64,000 nucleotides of DNA, from the NCBI GenBank assembly GCA_026399755.1, contig JAPLQI010000074.1, forward strand, positions 33,751 to 97,750, in the 5' to 3' direction. Origin of the DNA: Pseudomonadota bacterium. Its GTDB lineage: Bacteria > Pseudomonadota > Gammaproteobacteria > Burkholderiales > Chitinibacteraceae. How positions within the stretch are numbered: the stretch's first letter is position 1; the number at the start of each line of letters is the position of its first letter. Below the pieces are notes generated by a model, which did not search any database, had not been told where the DNA came from, and worked only from the letters and a program-made list of their open reading frames with translations. Positions 26,354 to 34,983 of the stretch are shown here, one piece after another. Both the position numbers and the translations under genes were made by a program.

Positions 26354-27898
26354 TTAGCTGGGTTTGCCTTCCTTAGGCAGGGGGGCAATAAGGGGGAAGC
26401 AGGCGATAAAGCAAGTGCCTTTACCTTCTTCGGAGTTCACAATCAGTGTGCCGCCTAAGGTTTGCGTGACTAAATTAAACACCACATTCAGCCCTAGCCC
26501 GCTGCCGCCGCTACCCCGTTTGGTGGTAAAAAACGGATCAAAAATCTTTTTAAGATGCTCGGCAGGTATCCCTGCTCCGTTATCTTCAAAGCGCATGGTC
26601 ACGCTATTGTCGATCCTTGAAGCATGCAGCGTAATCAGTCCTTCTTGCCCTTCGCTAAAGGCGTGCGCCAAAGCATTCGTTAGAAAATTAGTAATAATCT
26701 GGGAGATCGCACCCGGATAGCCGTCTAGATCGATTTTTTCTGTGCAGCTGGTTTCAATCTGTACGAAGGTGCGTTTGAGCGTTGGCTTTAAACTCATAAT
26801 CACTTCATCAATATATTCACCCAGCTCAAAAGTTCGTCTGGCTTCTGATGTTTGATCGACGGCCACTTGTTTAAAACTCTGGATCAGTTGGGCGGCACGT
26901 TCAGCATTGGCAAGGATCAGGCGGCTAGATTCAACGGCCATTTCGGAATAGCGCATAACTTCTGATTTTTTGATAGCACCTGCGTCTAAGCTGGCTTTAA
27001 ATACCTGCGTGTCTTCAAATAAGACCGACGCACTGGTGAGGATTACGCCAACAGGGGTGTTGACTTCATGCGCTACTCCAGCGACCAAGCCGCCTAAAGA
27101 GGCCATCTTTTCCGCTTGAACTAAATTGTTTTTCGTTTCGTTAAGCTGCTTAAAGGCGCTTTCAGTGAGATCCCGCGTTAAGCGCATGGCGAGTTCAGCG
27201 GCTTTTCGGCTTTCTAAGTCATCACACAGCCTTTGGGCAATGCTGTGTACTGCATCGGCCACATCGGCAAATTCGTCTTTTCGGGTTTGCGCGAGTTTGA
27301 TGTCGTTAAAGTTAAATTCTTTTGCGTCGGCAGCATGAATGAGCGCTTCTCTGAGCTGGCCAAGAGGCCGAATCACCACCAGTAATAGGCTGTGTGACAG
27401 CGCCATAAAGAGTAGTAAATCAAGTAATACCACCTCGATAATCTTGGCGATCACTATTTGTTGTAAGCGTGCTGCAATCTTTTCTCGTGAAAAAACATAC
27501 ACCACTTTACCCATGGGCTTAGATACTTCATTGGCAGGGTAGTAAATAGGGAATGTTTGGGCATCAGGGGGCGTGATGCTTTTATGAACTTCGATCATTT
27601 TGCCCTGATCATTGATTCGGCCATCAACCTGCTCTTCGTTGTTGTAAACCAATAGGAGTGCTAAGTCGGCAGACTGCATTTCTGCCTCGACCACTAAGCC
27701 TAATTGCGTACTATCGAAATTCCAGAGGATGCCGGGCAGCACCGTCTGCAAGCGCTTTTGTAGCGCCATTGCAGAGAGGCGTATATTGTTTTCTAGCTCT
27801 TGCTGCGTTTGCCAATAGGAAATCACGCCAGAAGTCGCCAGAAATAGCGTCACGATGGCTAGAAAAATAATATTTAGACGGGAGCGTATGCTGTGCAT
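26354..27898 (-). CDS. Membrane sensor histidine kinase
   Basis: Orphan two-component sensor of 514 residues. TM1 about 7-27, periplasmic sensor about 28-155, TM2 about 158-180, HAMP-like linker, coiled coil, then an H box 'GLVAGVAHEVNTPVGVI' with the phospho-accepting His near 277. The ATPase domain is complete: N box 'ISQIITNFLTNALAHAF', G1 'FEDNGAGIP', F box 'IFDPFFTT', G2 'GGSGLGLNVV'. The H-box form (HEVNTPVG) is that of HWE/HPK4-like environmental kinases. No response regulator is adjacent. Its stop is 30 bp before rlmM. Confidence 0.92.
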   Translation of the reverse strand: MHSIRSRLNIIFLAIVTLFLATSGVISYWQTQQELENNIRLSAMALQKRLQTVLPGILWNFDSTQLGLVVEAEMQSADLALLLVYNNEEQVDGRINDQGKMIEVHKSITPPDAQTFPIYYPANEVSKPMGKVVYVFSREKIAARLQQIVIAKIIEVVLLDLLLFMALSHSLLLVVIRPLGQLREALIHAADAKEFNFNDIKLAQTRKDEFADVADAVHSIAQRLCDDLESRKAAELAMRLTRDLTESAFKQLNETKNNLVQAEKMASLGGLVAGVAHEVNTPVGVILTSASVLFEDTQVFKASLDAGAIKKSEVMRYSEMAVESSRLILANAERAAQLIQSFKQVAVDQTSEARRTFELGEYIDEVIMSLKPTLKRTFVQIETSCTEKIDLDGYPGAISQIITNFLTNALAHAFSEGQEGLITLHASRIDNSVTMRFEDNGAGIPAEHLKKIFDPFFTTKRGSGGSGLGLNVVFNLVTQTLGGTLIVNSEEGKGTCFIACFPLIAPLPKEGKPS

Positions 27899-27986
27899 GC
27901 GTTTTAGGCTAGGTGAGTTTACTTAACAATAGCCCTCTATGTAATTAAAGGGCAAGTTAAGTCATCGTTTTTGAATCAGCTTATGG

Positions 27987-28652
27987 CTAATTCTTGCTAG
28001 TGAGATAAAACGCATCATTAAAAGTGCTGACCCATTGTGGCCGCCAAATGACGAGCAACGTCATATAAATACCGCAGGTAAAACCCTCAGGCCAGCCCAT
28101 AAGAAAATAATAGGGGAGTTGCTCCTCTATTAAAAAATCCAGTGGATAAGCATGACTTGCAGCCAGTAGGCCGCAGGTAAGCAGCCCCACCGACCACATC
28201 GTGAGCAGGCTGGCGACAAAACAATTTACAAAAATATAAACAAAGTAATTTGCTGGTAAAGCGCGTTGTGCCCAAGTGAATAAATACTGAGTGAGCGTCA
28301 CGGGTATAAAAGCCACAATCAGCCACGCTAACCCAAAGCTGCCCCAGTCTGCATGGCCGTAAGCCGTATCGGCGGCGAGTACGGCGGCAAGACCTAGTAG
28401 CGCTTTATCCCGCCCGGCAATCATGGTGAGCGCGCTTGCACCTAGCAGGTGAAAGGATAGGCCGGGCAGGATACTGGCTTTCATTTGCCAGAAGCCCAAA
28501 ATAAAAACACTTGCACCAAACCAGCCAGTAAGGCGATCTTGAGTAAGAGCAAACCAAGGAATGCGCACCGCAGCATGCAAGATGAGCAGGCCACTGAGTA
28601 AGGCAGAACTCAGTAGCAGCCAGTTTGCAAACGGTGCGGCAATCAGATTCAT
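27987..28652 (-). CDS. CbiM-like integral membrane protein (COG3235 type)
   Basis: A 221-residue membrane protein with about six helices, resembling the COG3235 / energy-coupling-factor permease-like family that is distantly related to CbiM. 'FHLLGASALTMIAGRDKALLGL' (shortened here) and 'LPANYFVYIFVNCFVASLL' are the recognisable parts. Substrate unknown; a metal such as Co or Ni is typical for CbiM relatives but the His-rich N-terminus of CbiM is absent. The start codon overlaps the stop of the upstream hydrolase (ATGA), so the two are translationally coupled. Confidence 0.7.
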   Translation of the reverse strand: MNLIAAPFANWLLLSSALLSGLLILHAAVRIPWFALTQDRLTGWFGASVFILGFWQMKASILPGLSFHLLGASALTMIAGRDKALLGLAAVLAADTAYGHADWGSFGLAWLIVAFIPVTLTQYLFTWAQRALPANYFVYIFVNCFVASLLTMWSVGLLTCGLLAASHAYPLDFLIEEQLPYYFLMGWPEGFTCGIYMTLLVIWRPQWVSTFNDAFYLTSKN

Positions 28653-29293
28653 CTATTTTGCCACTCTTTATTCACCCAATCGCCTAGCTGAGTGAGTTTG
28701 CCGTGGAAGTAATGGCCAACGCCGGGGAAAACTACGATCGGCAGCGATTGCGGTCTGGCCCAGTTCAGTACGGTTTCTAGACTAATGACTTCATCTTCTT
28801 CGCCATGAATCAGCAATGTTTTGCTGACGGGCACGGTAGGGAAATTATGCCGGCTGACTGCTGGGCCAATCAAAATCAGGCCTTCCACCTGATCACTGCC
28901 TATGCGCTCGCAGAACTGGCTTTGTACAAAGGTGCCAAAGGAAAAACCTGCCAATGTCAGGCGGCTAAGCGTTGGATGCTCGCTTTTGGCAAAAGCCAGT
29001 ACGGCTGCCATATCGTCGACTTCACCGACGCCATTTTCAAACTCACCCGCCGAATTGCCCACGCCACGTAAATTGGGGCAGTAGGCCACATAGCCTAAGC
29101 GGCTGAGGGTTTTGGCGAGGGTATGCACAATCTTATTGCTGAACGTGCCGCCTTCGGTGGGGTTGGGGTGGGCGACCAGCACAATGCCGACGGTGGTTTC
29201 GAGTGCTGATGAGAGGCGTAAACATTCGAGTTTACCTGCCGGACCATCAATCTCAATGAGTTCAAAAGAGGGGGCTTTACGGGGTGTGCTCAT
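28649..29293 (-). CDS. Alpha/beta hydrolase (COG2945-like)
   Basis: A 214-residue cytosolic serine hydrolase of the dienelactone-hydrolase-like COG2945 group. 'VAHPNPTEGGTFSNKIVHTL' is the oxyanion region, the nucleophile elbow is 'LAGFSFGTFVQ' (G-x-S-x-G), the acid is in 'IHGEEDEVI' and the catalytic His in 'FPGVGHYFHG'. An in-frame start 81 bp upstream would add a Pro/Arg-rich stretch, so the ATG at 29293 is preferred. It lies between the ferredoxin gene and the membrane-protein gene it overlaps by 4 bp. Natural substrate unknown. Confidence 0.88.
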   Translation of the reverse strand: MSTPRKAPSFELIEIDGPAGKLECLRLSSALETTVGIVLVAHPNPTEGGTFSNKIVHTLAKTLSRLGYVAYCPNLRGVGNSAGEFENGVGEVDDMAAVLAFAKSEHPTLSRLTLAGFSFGTFVQSQFCERIGSDQVEGLILIGPAVSRHNFPTVPVSKTLLIHGEEDEVISLETVLNWARPQSLPIVVFPGVGHYFHGKLTQLGDWVNKEWQNR

Positions 29294-29386
29294 AACGTGT
29301 GGCTTTGCGGGGCGGGCCCGCCTAATGAATGGATATAGAAAACACGGGCAATCAGACTGATTGCCCCGATGCATGCCGGAAGGCGC

Positions 29387-29698
29387 TTAAATTTTTAAAC
29401 GCTCAACAATGCGGCCATTCACGATGTGCTCGTCGATAATCTCGTCGATATCGCTTTTATCAATATAGGTATACCAAACTGCTTCTGGGTAAACGACCAA
29501 GACAGGGCCTTCTTCACAGCGCTCCAGACAGCCCGCTTTATTGATGCGCACTTTGCCGGGCTGGCTCAGTCCTAGCTTTTTAATGCGGCCCTTGGCGTGC
29601 TCCCACATCTCAACCGCGCCGCAGCTCGCGCAACTCTGGCGCTCACCCGGCTCGCGCTGGTTTAGGCAAAAAAAGACGTGGTGCTGATAATGGCTCAT
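29387..29698 (-). CDS. Thioredoxin-like [2Fe-2S] ferredoxin
   Basis: A 103-residue thioredoxin-fold ferredoxin. Two N-terminal cysteines that could bind the cluster lie in 'CASCGAVEMW' (an additional Cys at 11 in 'FFCLNQ'), and the second pair in 'KAGCLERCEEGPVLVVYPE' (C-x3-C), the family signature. The C-terminus 'IDEIIDEHIVNGRIVERL' is also typical of this group. It is the first gene of a three-gene minus-strand unit with the alpha/beta hydrolase and the COG3235-like membrane protein. Physiological partner unknown. Confidence 0.9.
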   Translation of the reverse strand: MSHYQHHVFFCLNQREPGERQSCASCGAVEMWEHAKGRIKKLGLSQPGKVRINKAGCLERCEEGPVLVVYPEAVWYTYIDKSDIDEIIDEHIVNGRIVERLKI

Positions 29699-29799
29699 GG
29701 TGGCCTCGATGTTGGAAGTGAAAATTTATCGTCGGGTAGGGCAACCCCAAACGCGCTAACCAAATTATTTTTTATTAGCAAACAGCAAAAAAACGTAAT

Positions 29800-30057
29800 A
29801 ACCGCGCGCTCTGCACGGGGCTTTAGAGTCCCCTTGAAACACGCCGAAGCGAGGAACAAGCGGGCGGGGTTTCTTTGATGCCTGTTTGAGCGAAGCGAGT
29901 TCCGCAGCCGCCGCTCGATTGTCCGCAGATGAGGGGCTTTCGTGTTTCGTGGGGCGGCCTTCTTTGGCTTCGTTTCTTGGCCGTTCAAGAAAGGAAGGCC
30001 CCCGCGGTGGCTACCGCTCCTAAATTCACGTGCCGAAGGCACTAAAAAGATCGTTTT
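29800..30057. repeat. Rep-C long dispersed element, copy 2 (inverted)
   Basis: Read on the minus strand it gives, in order, CTTTTTAGTGCCTTCGGCAC, CCTTCCTTTCTTG, GGCCAAGAAACGAAGCCAA, ACAATCGAGCGGCGGC, CGCCCGCTTGTTC and CGTGTTTCAAGGGGACT, the same order as copy 1 at 12500-12780 but with different filler lengths. It makes up most of the 439-bp gap 29699-30137. No gene is supported in it. Confidence 0.75.
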
Positions 30058-30071
30058 GATTTTGCTTAGCG

Positions 30072-30130
30072 CGTATGGAGTGCAACTCGCGTACTTTTAA
30101 GCATTGCTCGCAGCTTGCACCCGCCCTACA
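30072..30130. repeat. Rep-A element, decayed and inverted
   Basis: CGCGTACTTTTAAGCATTGC and GCTTGCACCCGCCCTACA match the reverse complement of the 3861-3919 copy including its loop. The left arm has been lost next to Rep-C. Confidence 0.75.
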
Positions 30131-30137
30131 AAATCAA

Positions 30138-31232
30138 TTAATGCTGCACAACCGCCTTAATATGCGCCGTTACAAAAAACGGTAACTGATCACTATCCAT
30201 ATCAGGCTGTACGTTTTCGATAATGCGAATATCAGTCACCATACACTCACGGAAGAGTTCTACCGCGTATTGGTGGATTTTTTCGACATGATCCCAAGCC
30301 GACAGCGGCCAAACAAAGCCCTCCCAGCGCTCAGCATCTTCGATCGTTGAAAAGGTAATCCGCACTTCGGCGTTCTCGTGTGCGGCAATACAGATCACCG
30401 GCGTGCGGCCTTTGCTGCGGATGCTGCGTAGCGCATTGCTGGTCATTAGCTGCAAACGCGTTTCTAGCTGGGTTTCGCGGCCAGCTTCACCGGCCGTTAG
30501 CCACGGCATTGGGGTGCGGGGAATCGGGAATAAAGTGACGCCATTGGTTTTAAGCTGCTCGCCAATTAAATTAGCCAGCTGCATGCCCCATGCACCCAGA
30601 TTACCGCCTAGCTTGATTGCGGGCGCTGCATCTTTCTTTTGCATGGCCACTCCTACCAGATAGCGCAGGAAAACGGCTTCGTCTTTTAGCGGCAGCGGTG
30701 AGGTGTTTAAATCAATCGGCAAGCCGCCTGAGGCGTATTGGAGTTGATCACGCCATTGGCCGAGCTGTGATGGATTCACACCGGCCAGAGTTTCTGCATG
30801 CACCAGCTTGGCAGATAGCCAAACGTCGGCGTCAGGCGCAATTACTTCGTGCTGCTTTAAGAGGGCCAGCACGGCGTCTACATCGTTTAGCTGGCCTGCC
30901 AGCTCGGTTGTGCCTTTAAAGCCCGCTACTAAAATCACGGGGATGGCAAAAGGAATGGCGTATTGCTCCGCATCTTTGGGCGCCGTTTCAACGGCAGCGC
31001 GCAGTAGGCTCCACAGCTCCAGATAGGCATCTAAAGACGGGGCTTGCGTCATGGCTGCGTTTAAGCCGGCGTGATCATTGATCGAAAGAGTGTCGGCAAG
31101 CAGGCGTGTGAGTTCTTCGCGTTTTTGGCTGACGAGGGCGCTGGACGATTCGGTCAGCAGCGACATCAAAAGTCGAATAATTGGGTTTTGTGCGTTAACT
31201 CTGGCGTAGAGGCGAGGATCTGGCAGGTACAT
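30138..31232 (-). CDS. Conserved-looking protein of unknown function
   Basis: 364 residues that I do not recognise. There is no signal peptide or membrane segment, so it should be cytosolic. The N-terminal half is helical and leucine-rich with a 'LDAYLELWSLLRAAVETAPK' stretch. The middle holds 'PFAIPVILVAGFKGTTEL', and 'FPIPRTPMPWLTAG' precedes a helix. The C-terminal part 'SIRSKGRTPVICIAAHENAEV' and 'ITFSTIEDAERWEGFVWPLS' looks like an alpha/beta fold. Codon use is like the neighbours and the frame is clean over 1.1 kb, so it is a real gene. It is single, flanked by a Rep-A remnant and the LysR gene. Confidence 0.75.
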   Translation of the reverse strand: MYLPDPRLYARVNAQNPIIRLLMSLLTESSSALVSQKREELTRLLADTLSINDHAGLNAAMTQAPSLDAYLELWSLLRAAVETAPKDAEQYAIPFAIPVILVAGFKGTTELAGQLNDVDAVLALLKQHEVIAPDADVWLSAKLVHAETLAGVNPSQLGQWRDQLQYASGGLPIDLNTSPLPLKDEAVFLRYLVGVAMQKKDAAPAIKLGGNLGAWGMQLANLIGEQLKTNGVTLFPIPRTPMPWLTAGEAGRETQLETRLQLMTSNALRSIRSKGRTPVICIAAHENAEVRITFSTIEDAERWEGFVWPLSAWDHVEKIHQYAVELFRECMVTDIRIIENVQPDMDSDQLPFFVTAHIKAVVQH

Positions 31233-31328
31233 GGCTGGCCTGAACGAAAGGTGACAAAAAAGTGATTATACCGAGAGTCGGGCTGTTTGAATTATTTGAC
31301 TAATCCACAATAGAAATAGGGGTTTATT

Positions 31329-32228
31329 TCACCCCGATTTGCCGCTTATTGGGCTTGATATGTGGATTAAAGTTTCTTTAAGCCATTGCCCAGCCAGCCC
31401 TAAGGGGTGTGCGGGATGCCAGACCAGTTGCACGCCCAGCTCTAAACGGCTTTCAGAGAATTGCAGTGGCAATTGAACAATATCTTGCTCTAAAGCCATG
31501 TCAGCAAAATGATTGGGCAGGCAAGCCCAGCCTAAGCCCCGACGCACTAACTCCAGCACCGCCCAATCGCCTTCTACCCACCAGACGGAGGGCGAGTAAC
31601 GAAAACGCTCTTTTTCTGCGCCACTGTGGCGGCCTGTGACCATGAGCTGCCTATGGTTTTGCAGCATTTCTAAAGTAAGGGTTTTTTCTAGTGCTAAGGG
31701 GTGTTGGCGAGATACCACAAATTGCATTTTGCATTGCCTTAGCGCATGAAAAGCCAGCTCCTTTGGATGCTCGGCGGCCTCGTAGCTGATGCCTAAGTCA
31801 ACGCGGCCTGAGAGCAGCAGGCTGTATAGGTCTTCCATAATGGGAAACAACAGTTCTAATTCTAAGTGTGGGAATTTTGCCGCAAGTTGCTGGAGTAAAT
31901 CGCCCAACCAAGGCATTTGGGCGGAATCATCCACGGCTAAACGCAGCTTGGCTTCTTGCCCCGCAGCTAGCCCATGAGCGATGCCGCTGAGCTGATCGCA
32001 GCGCTGCAAAATAGCGATGGCTTCAGGCAAAAGCCGCGCGCCTTCTGCGCTGAGCTGGGGATAGCGGCCTTCGCGATAAAATAAGCTGACGCCTAAATCA
32101 ATCTCTAAGTTGGCAATCGCCGTGCTAATTAAGGATTGCGCCTTGCCTAAGCGGCGGGCTGCGGCAGAGAAAGATCCGCATTCTGCCGCGGCTTTAAATG
32201 CGCTGAGCTGATCTAATGAATATTTCAT
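31329..32228 (-). CDS. LysR-type regulator, divergent from a PACE efflux gene
   Basis: 299 residues: winged HTH about 2-60 ('FKAAAECGSFSAAARRLGKA', 'SLISTAIANLEIDLGVSLFY') and a periplasmic-binding-like effector domain about 90-295. It is transcribed away from the PACE transporter gene across 85 bp that contain a TGATGGTT-N10-AACCATCA palindrome. This layout is the one known for aceR/aceI and related pairs, so it is likely the activator of the transporter in response to a biocide or polyamine-like ligand (inference). The ligand cannot be told from sequence. Confidence 0.9.
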   Translation of the reverse strand: MKYSLDQLSAFKAAAECGSFSAAARRLGKAQSLISTAIANLEIDLGVSLFYREGRYPQLSAEGARLLPEAIAILQRCDQLSGIAHGLAAGQEAKLRLAVDDSAQMPWLGDLLQQLAAKFPHLELELLFPIMEDLYSLLLSGRVDLGISYEAAEHPKELAFHALRQCKMQFVVSRQHPLALEKTLTLEMLQNHRQLMVTGRHSGAEKERFRYSPSVWWVEGDWAVLELVRRGLGWACLPNHFADMALEQDIVQLPLQFSESRLELGVQLVWHPAHPLGLAGQWLKETLIHISSPISGKSG

Positions 32229-32241
32229 CTATCTACTTTTG

Positions 32242-32267
32242 TGATGGTTTCCAACTAACAACCATCA
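32242..32267. promoter_or_regulatory. Candidate LysR-type operator
   Basis: TGATGGTT and AACCATCA are perfect 8-bp inverted arms separated by 10 bp, centred in the divergent promoter region between the LysR gene and the PACE gene. Such a palindrome is the expected recognition-binding site of a LysR activator. Confidence 0.6.
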
Positions 32268-32313
32268 TAGAAGCAGTTTACTATGGTGGCTATCTTTGCA
32301 ATGAGTGAACAGT

Positions 32314-32751
32314 ATGAAAGTACAAATGAGAAATCGAGCCGATCGTATCCGCCAAACGATTGGTTTTGAGGTAATTGGCTTCTTGCTATTTGTGCCATTG
32401 GCCCATTGGGCGTTTGGTTTTTCGGTACAGGATTTGGGTGTGCTGGCGGTGACGATGTCGGTTATTGCGGCGGTTTGGAATTATGTTTACAACCTAGGCT
32501 TTGATCATTTATTAGCGCGTTGGAAAAAACGGGTAAAGAAAAATACTTTAGAGCGCATCGTGCACGCCTTTGGTTTTGAAGGCGGCTTATTATTTGTAAG
32601 CCTGCCGCTGGTGGCATGGTGGCTGAATATTGGCCTCTGGGAAGCGTTTATTATGGATTTAGGTTTTGCCACTTTTTATCTGGTTTACGCCTTTGTCTAT
32701 AACTGGGTTTACGATAAAGTCTTCCCTCTGCCGGGGTGGCAAGCAGCTTAG
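32314..32751 (+). CDS. PACE-family efflux transporter (AceI-like)
   Basis: A proton-coupled efflux pump of about 145 residues with four membrane helices in two tandem bacterial-transmembrane-pair repeats. The first repeat begins 'ADRIRQTIGFEVIGFLLFVP' with the functionally required membrane Glu (Glu19), and the second has the matching 'ERIVHAFGFEGGLLFVSLPL' followed by 'WNYVYN'/'YNWVYDKVF' aromatic motifs. The second repeat also carries a Glu. The ATG at 32314 is preferred over the GTG at 32305. Family members export chlorhexidine and short-chain diamines. Divergent from a LysR gene. Confidence 0.93.
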   Translation: MKVQMRNRADRIRQTIGFEVIGFLLFVPLAHWAFGFSVQDLGVLAVTMSVIAAVWNYVYNLGFDHLLARWKKRVKKNTLERIVHAFGFEGGLLFVSLPLVAWWLNIGLWEAFIMDLGFATFYLVYAFVYNWVYDKVFPLPGWQAA

Positions 32752-32806
32752 TCGCGCTGCAATTGCTGTGCCCTGATCTAATTTTAAATTGAGATAAGTA
32801 AATAAT

Positions 32807-33274
32807 ATGGTGAATTTAATTAATAAGGGCACGCTGGCTGATTTATCAGCAGCTGCAAAAACCAGCCCAAGGCTGCGTAAAAATTTGAATTTCCATGCCT
32901 CTAATGAATCGGCCTGTCATCGTCTTTTGAATGCGCTGGAGCCGGGCACTTATGTGCAGCCGCATCGCCATTCTGATTTGGAAAAAGACGAGACCATGAT
33001 TGCGCTGAGCGGGCGTTTTGGGGTGCTTATTTTTAATGAGGCAGGCGAGATCACTGAGCAAGTTGTGCTTGCCGCCGATGGCAATCTAGGAATCAATATT
33101 CCTGCGGGCGCGTTTCATAGCATGGTAGCGCTGGAAAGTGGCTCGGTCTTTTTTGAAAGCAAGGCCGGCCCTTACGTGCCATTGAAGGATAGCGAAAAAG
33201 CCAGCTGGGCACCTAGCGAGGGCGAGCCGGGCTGTGAGGCGTATTTAGCAAAGATGGTGGCTTGTTTTAGCTAG
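32807..33274 (+). CDS. WbuC-family cupin-fold protein
   Basis: 155 residues with a single cupin barrel. 'YVQPHRHSDLEKDETMIALS' gives cupin motif 1 (H-x-H ... E) and 'NIPAGAFHSMVALESGSVFF' motif 2. The N-terminal 'RLRKNLNFH' and the shape match WbuC, a cupin often found in O-antigen clusters. No O-antigen gene is near, so its role here is open. It is 55 bp after the PACE gene and could share its transcript. A Rep-B copy follows. Confidence 0.82.
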   Translation: MVNLINKGTLADLSAAAKTSPRLRKNLNFHASNESACHRLLNALEPGTYVQPHRHSDLEKDETMIALSGRFGVLIFNEAGEITEQVVLAADGNLGINIPAGAFHSMVALESGSVFFESKAGPYVPLKDSEKASWAPSEGEPGCEAYLAKMVACFS

Positions 33275-33386
33275 AAAACCCAGATCTTGAACCACGGAGT
33301 TCACAGAGAACACGGAGTTTCACGGAGAAAACCTTTTGTGTTTTTCTCCGTGGCACTGTTCTCCTTGTTTCAAGACTTGGGTTTTG
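33275..33386. repeat. Rep-B inverted repeat between two convergent genes
   Basis: AAAACCCAGATCTTGAACCA (33276-) and TTTCAAGACTTGGGTTTT (-33386) arms, inner GAGAACACGGAGTTTCACGG / CTCCGTGGCACTG. It lies between the stop of the WbuC-like gene and the stop of the glycine-rich gene and may act as a shared terminator. Confidence 0.85.
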
Positions 33387-33404
33387 TTATGCAGTGACTG
33401 GCTT

Positions 33405-34877
33405 TTAGCGCCGTGGCAGGCCAAAGCGGTAGCCGATTGATAAATCAAGTACGGGGCTGTTTAGCTCGCCTTTGAATGATTTAACCACGCCCGCACCGGC
33501 TTTAACTTGCCAGTTATTGCTGATGGGATAGCTGGCGTAGGCCATGGGCTGCATGATGGCTCCGCCGTCTGAATCTACACCGCCGCCACCTGCTGCGCCG
33601 ACCAGCATTTCTGCGCTCAGGCGTAATTTGCCGATGATTTCTTGGCTTTCCCAGCCTGCGCCGATTAAGCCAACCGAGTAGCCGCCAGCGCCGCCACCTA
33701 AGGCGCTATGCGCTTGGCCGCTCAGATAAAAGCCATCATCAATTTTACGGTTTAATTTAAAGCCAATATTTTGCATGCTGCGCTTGCTGCCATCTCGGCG
33801 GGCTGCACTGGTGTAGTGCTGCGCGCTGGCATCCCATTGCCAGCCTTCGATTCGGTTCAGAATATCGCTGCTTGCGTGTGGGTGATCCAGTGCCATGCCA
33901 AGTTGCAGGCTGGCAAAGCGGGCTTGAAAACTGCCGTCAAAGGCTTTAGATAGGCCGGTTTCTAATGTTAAATCGAGATCGCGGGTGATCTGATAAGTAC
34001 CAAATACGCTGGCCTTGCCCAATGCGCCGCCTCCCGTATCCACCGCGCCGCCACCGCCCATACCTAGTGCTACGCGTGTGCCTGCACGTAAGGACGAGTT
34101 AAACGCGTATTCCCAGCCGAAAGTGCCCAATACTTCGGCATAGCCATCGGAAGATCCTTTCACTGCACCTGCCGCTTCTACACCCCATAGCCAGCCATTA
34201 TTCAGCGATTGCGTCATTAAAAAGCCCGCGTAAGAGGTGCTGTCTGGGGTGGGCGCGCCAGTGGTGGTTTTAACGCTATTGCCCTGAGGCTTGGATTGCG
34301 CTGCAATCACGGCGATGCGATCAAAGCCTACGCCGCCTCGGCGAGTGGCACTCAGATATTGGCCGATACGATTGGCATCGCTATAGCTAAATGTGTCGTC
34401 TACAGAAATCATCAAGCCTAGCTGGCGGCTGCTGAAGTTGCCGCTTGGAAAACGCACTTCAGAGGCAGAAATCCCCGCGCGAATGCCGCCAAAGTCCCAA
34501 AGCAAATCGATATGCGGGCGTAGCATCAGCCCGCCACCCACGCCTGCAGCACCGCCACCTCCGCCCCCTAGATAGAAGCCGGTATCAACGCTGATTTGTT
34601 GGGTTACTGGGAGTCGGTAAGTGATTTCCCCGCCACCTGTAAAGAAGCCGCCACGCTCGCCCGTGATCGCACCATAGGCCGCAGGGCCAAGATAGAGGCC
34701 GGGCAGCGTTTCAATTAAATAGCTGCCACCCACCATGCCCATGCTTTCATCATTCGGCAGGGTAATGGTTTCAAAACCGAGCTTAAATGCCGCAGGTTTA
34801 TGGGTGAGGGTGTCGCTGCTCTCGGCGTAGGCTTGGCTGCTTAGCAAAAGGCTGATGGATAGAAGGCGTTTTAGCAT
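33405..34877 (-). CDS. Glycine-rich outer-membrane beta-barrel protein, unknown
   Basis: From the ATG at 34877 the protein is 490 residues with a Sec signal (MLKRLLSISLLLSSQAYA). Most of the rest is alternating-strand sequence of an outer-membrane barrel, ending ...GYRFGLPRR. Four to five glycine-rich turns of one type recur: 'GGGGGGAAGVGGGLMLR', 'GMGGGGAVDTGGGALG', 'ALGGGAGGYSVG', 'VGAAGGGGVDSDGGAI'. They follow strands of similar length, so the barrel may be built from an internal duplication. I know no family with this pattern. Single gene. An in-frame start at 34910 would put extra residues before the signal. Confidence 0.75.
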   Translation of the reverse strand: MLKRLLSISLLLSSQAYAESSDTLTHKPAAFKLGFETITLPNDESMGMVGGSYLIETLPGLYLGPAAYGAITGERGGFFTGGGEITYRLPVTQQISVDTGFYLGGGGGGAAGVGGGLMLRPHIDLLWDFGGIRAGISASEVRFPSGNFSSRQLGLMISVDDTFSYSDANRIGQYLSATRRGGVGFDRIAVIAAQSKPQGNSVKTTTGAPTPDSTSYAGFLMTQSLNNGWLWGVEAAGAVKGSSDGYAEVLGTFGWEYAFNSSLRAGTRVALGMGGGGAVDTGGGALGKASVFGTYQITRDLDLTLETGLSKAFDGSFQARFASLQLGMALDHPHASSDILNRIEGWQWDASAQHYTSAARRDGSKRSMQNIGFKLNRKIDDGFYLSGQAHSALGGGAGGYSVGLIGAGWESQEIIGKLRLSAEMLVGAAGGGGVDSDGGAIMQPMAYASYPISNNWQVKAGAGVVKSFKGELNSPVLDLSIGYRFGLPRR

Positions 34878-34983
34878 AGGGCTCTTTTTAAAAGGTAAGG
34901 TCAGGCACAAGTCGTAATGCTTTAAGCGTTAATGCCGCTAAGAATTGGGTAGAAATAAGTCCTGAAATAAAACAGTTTGTACT

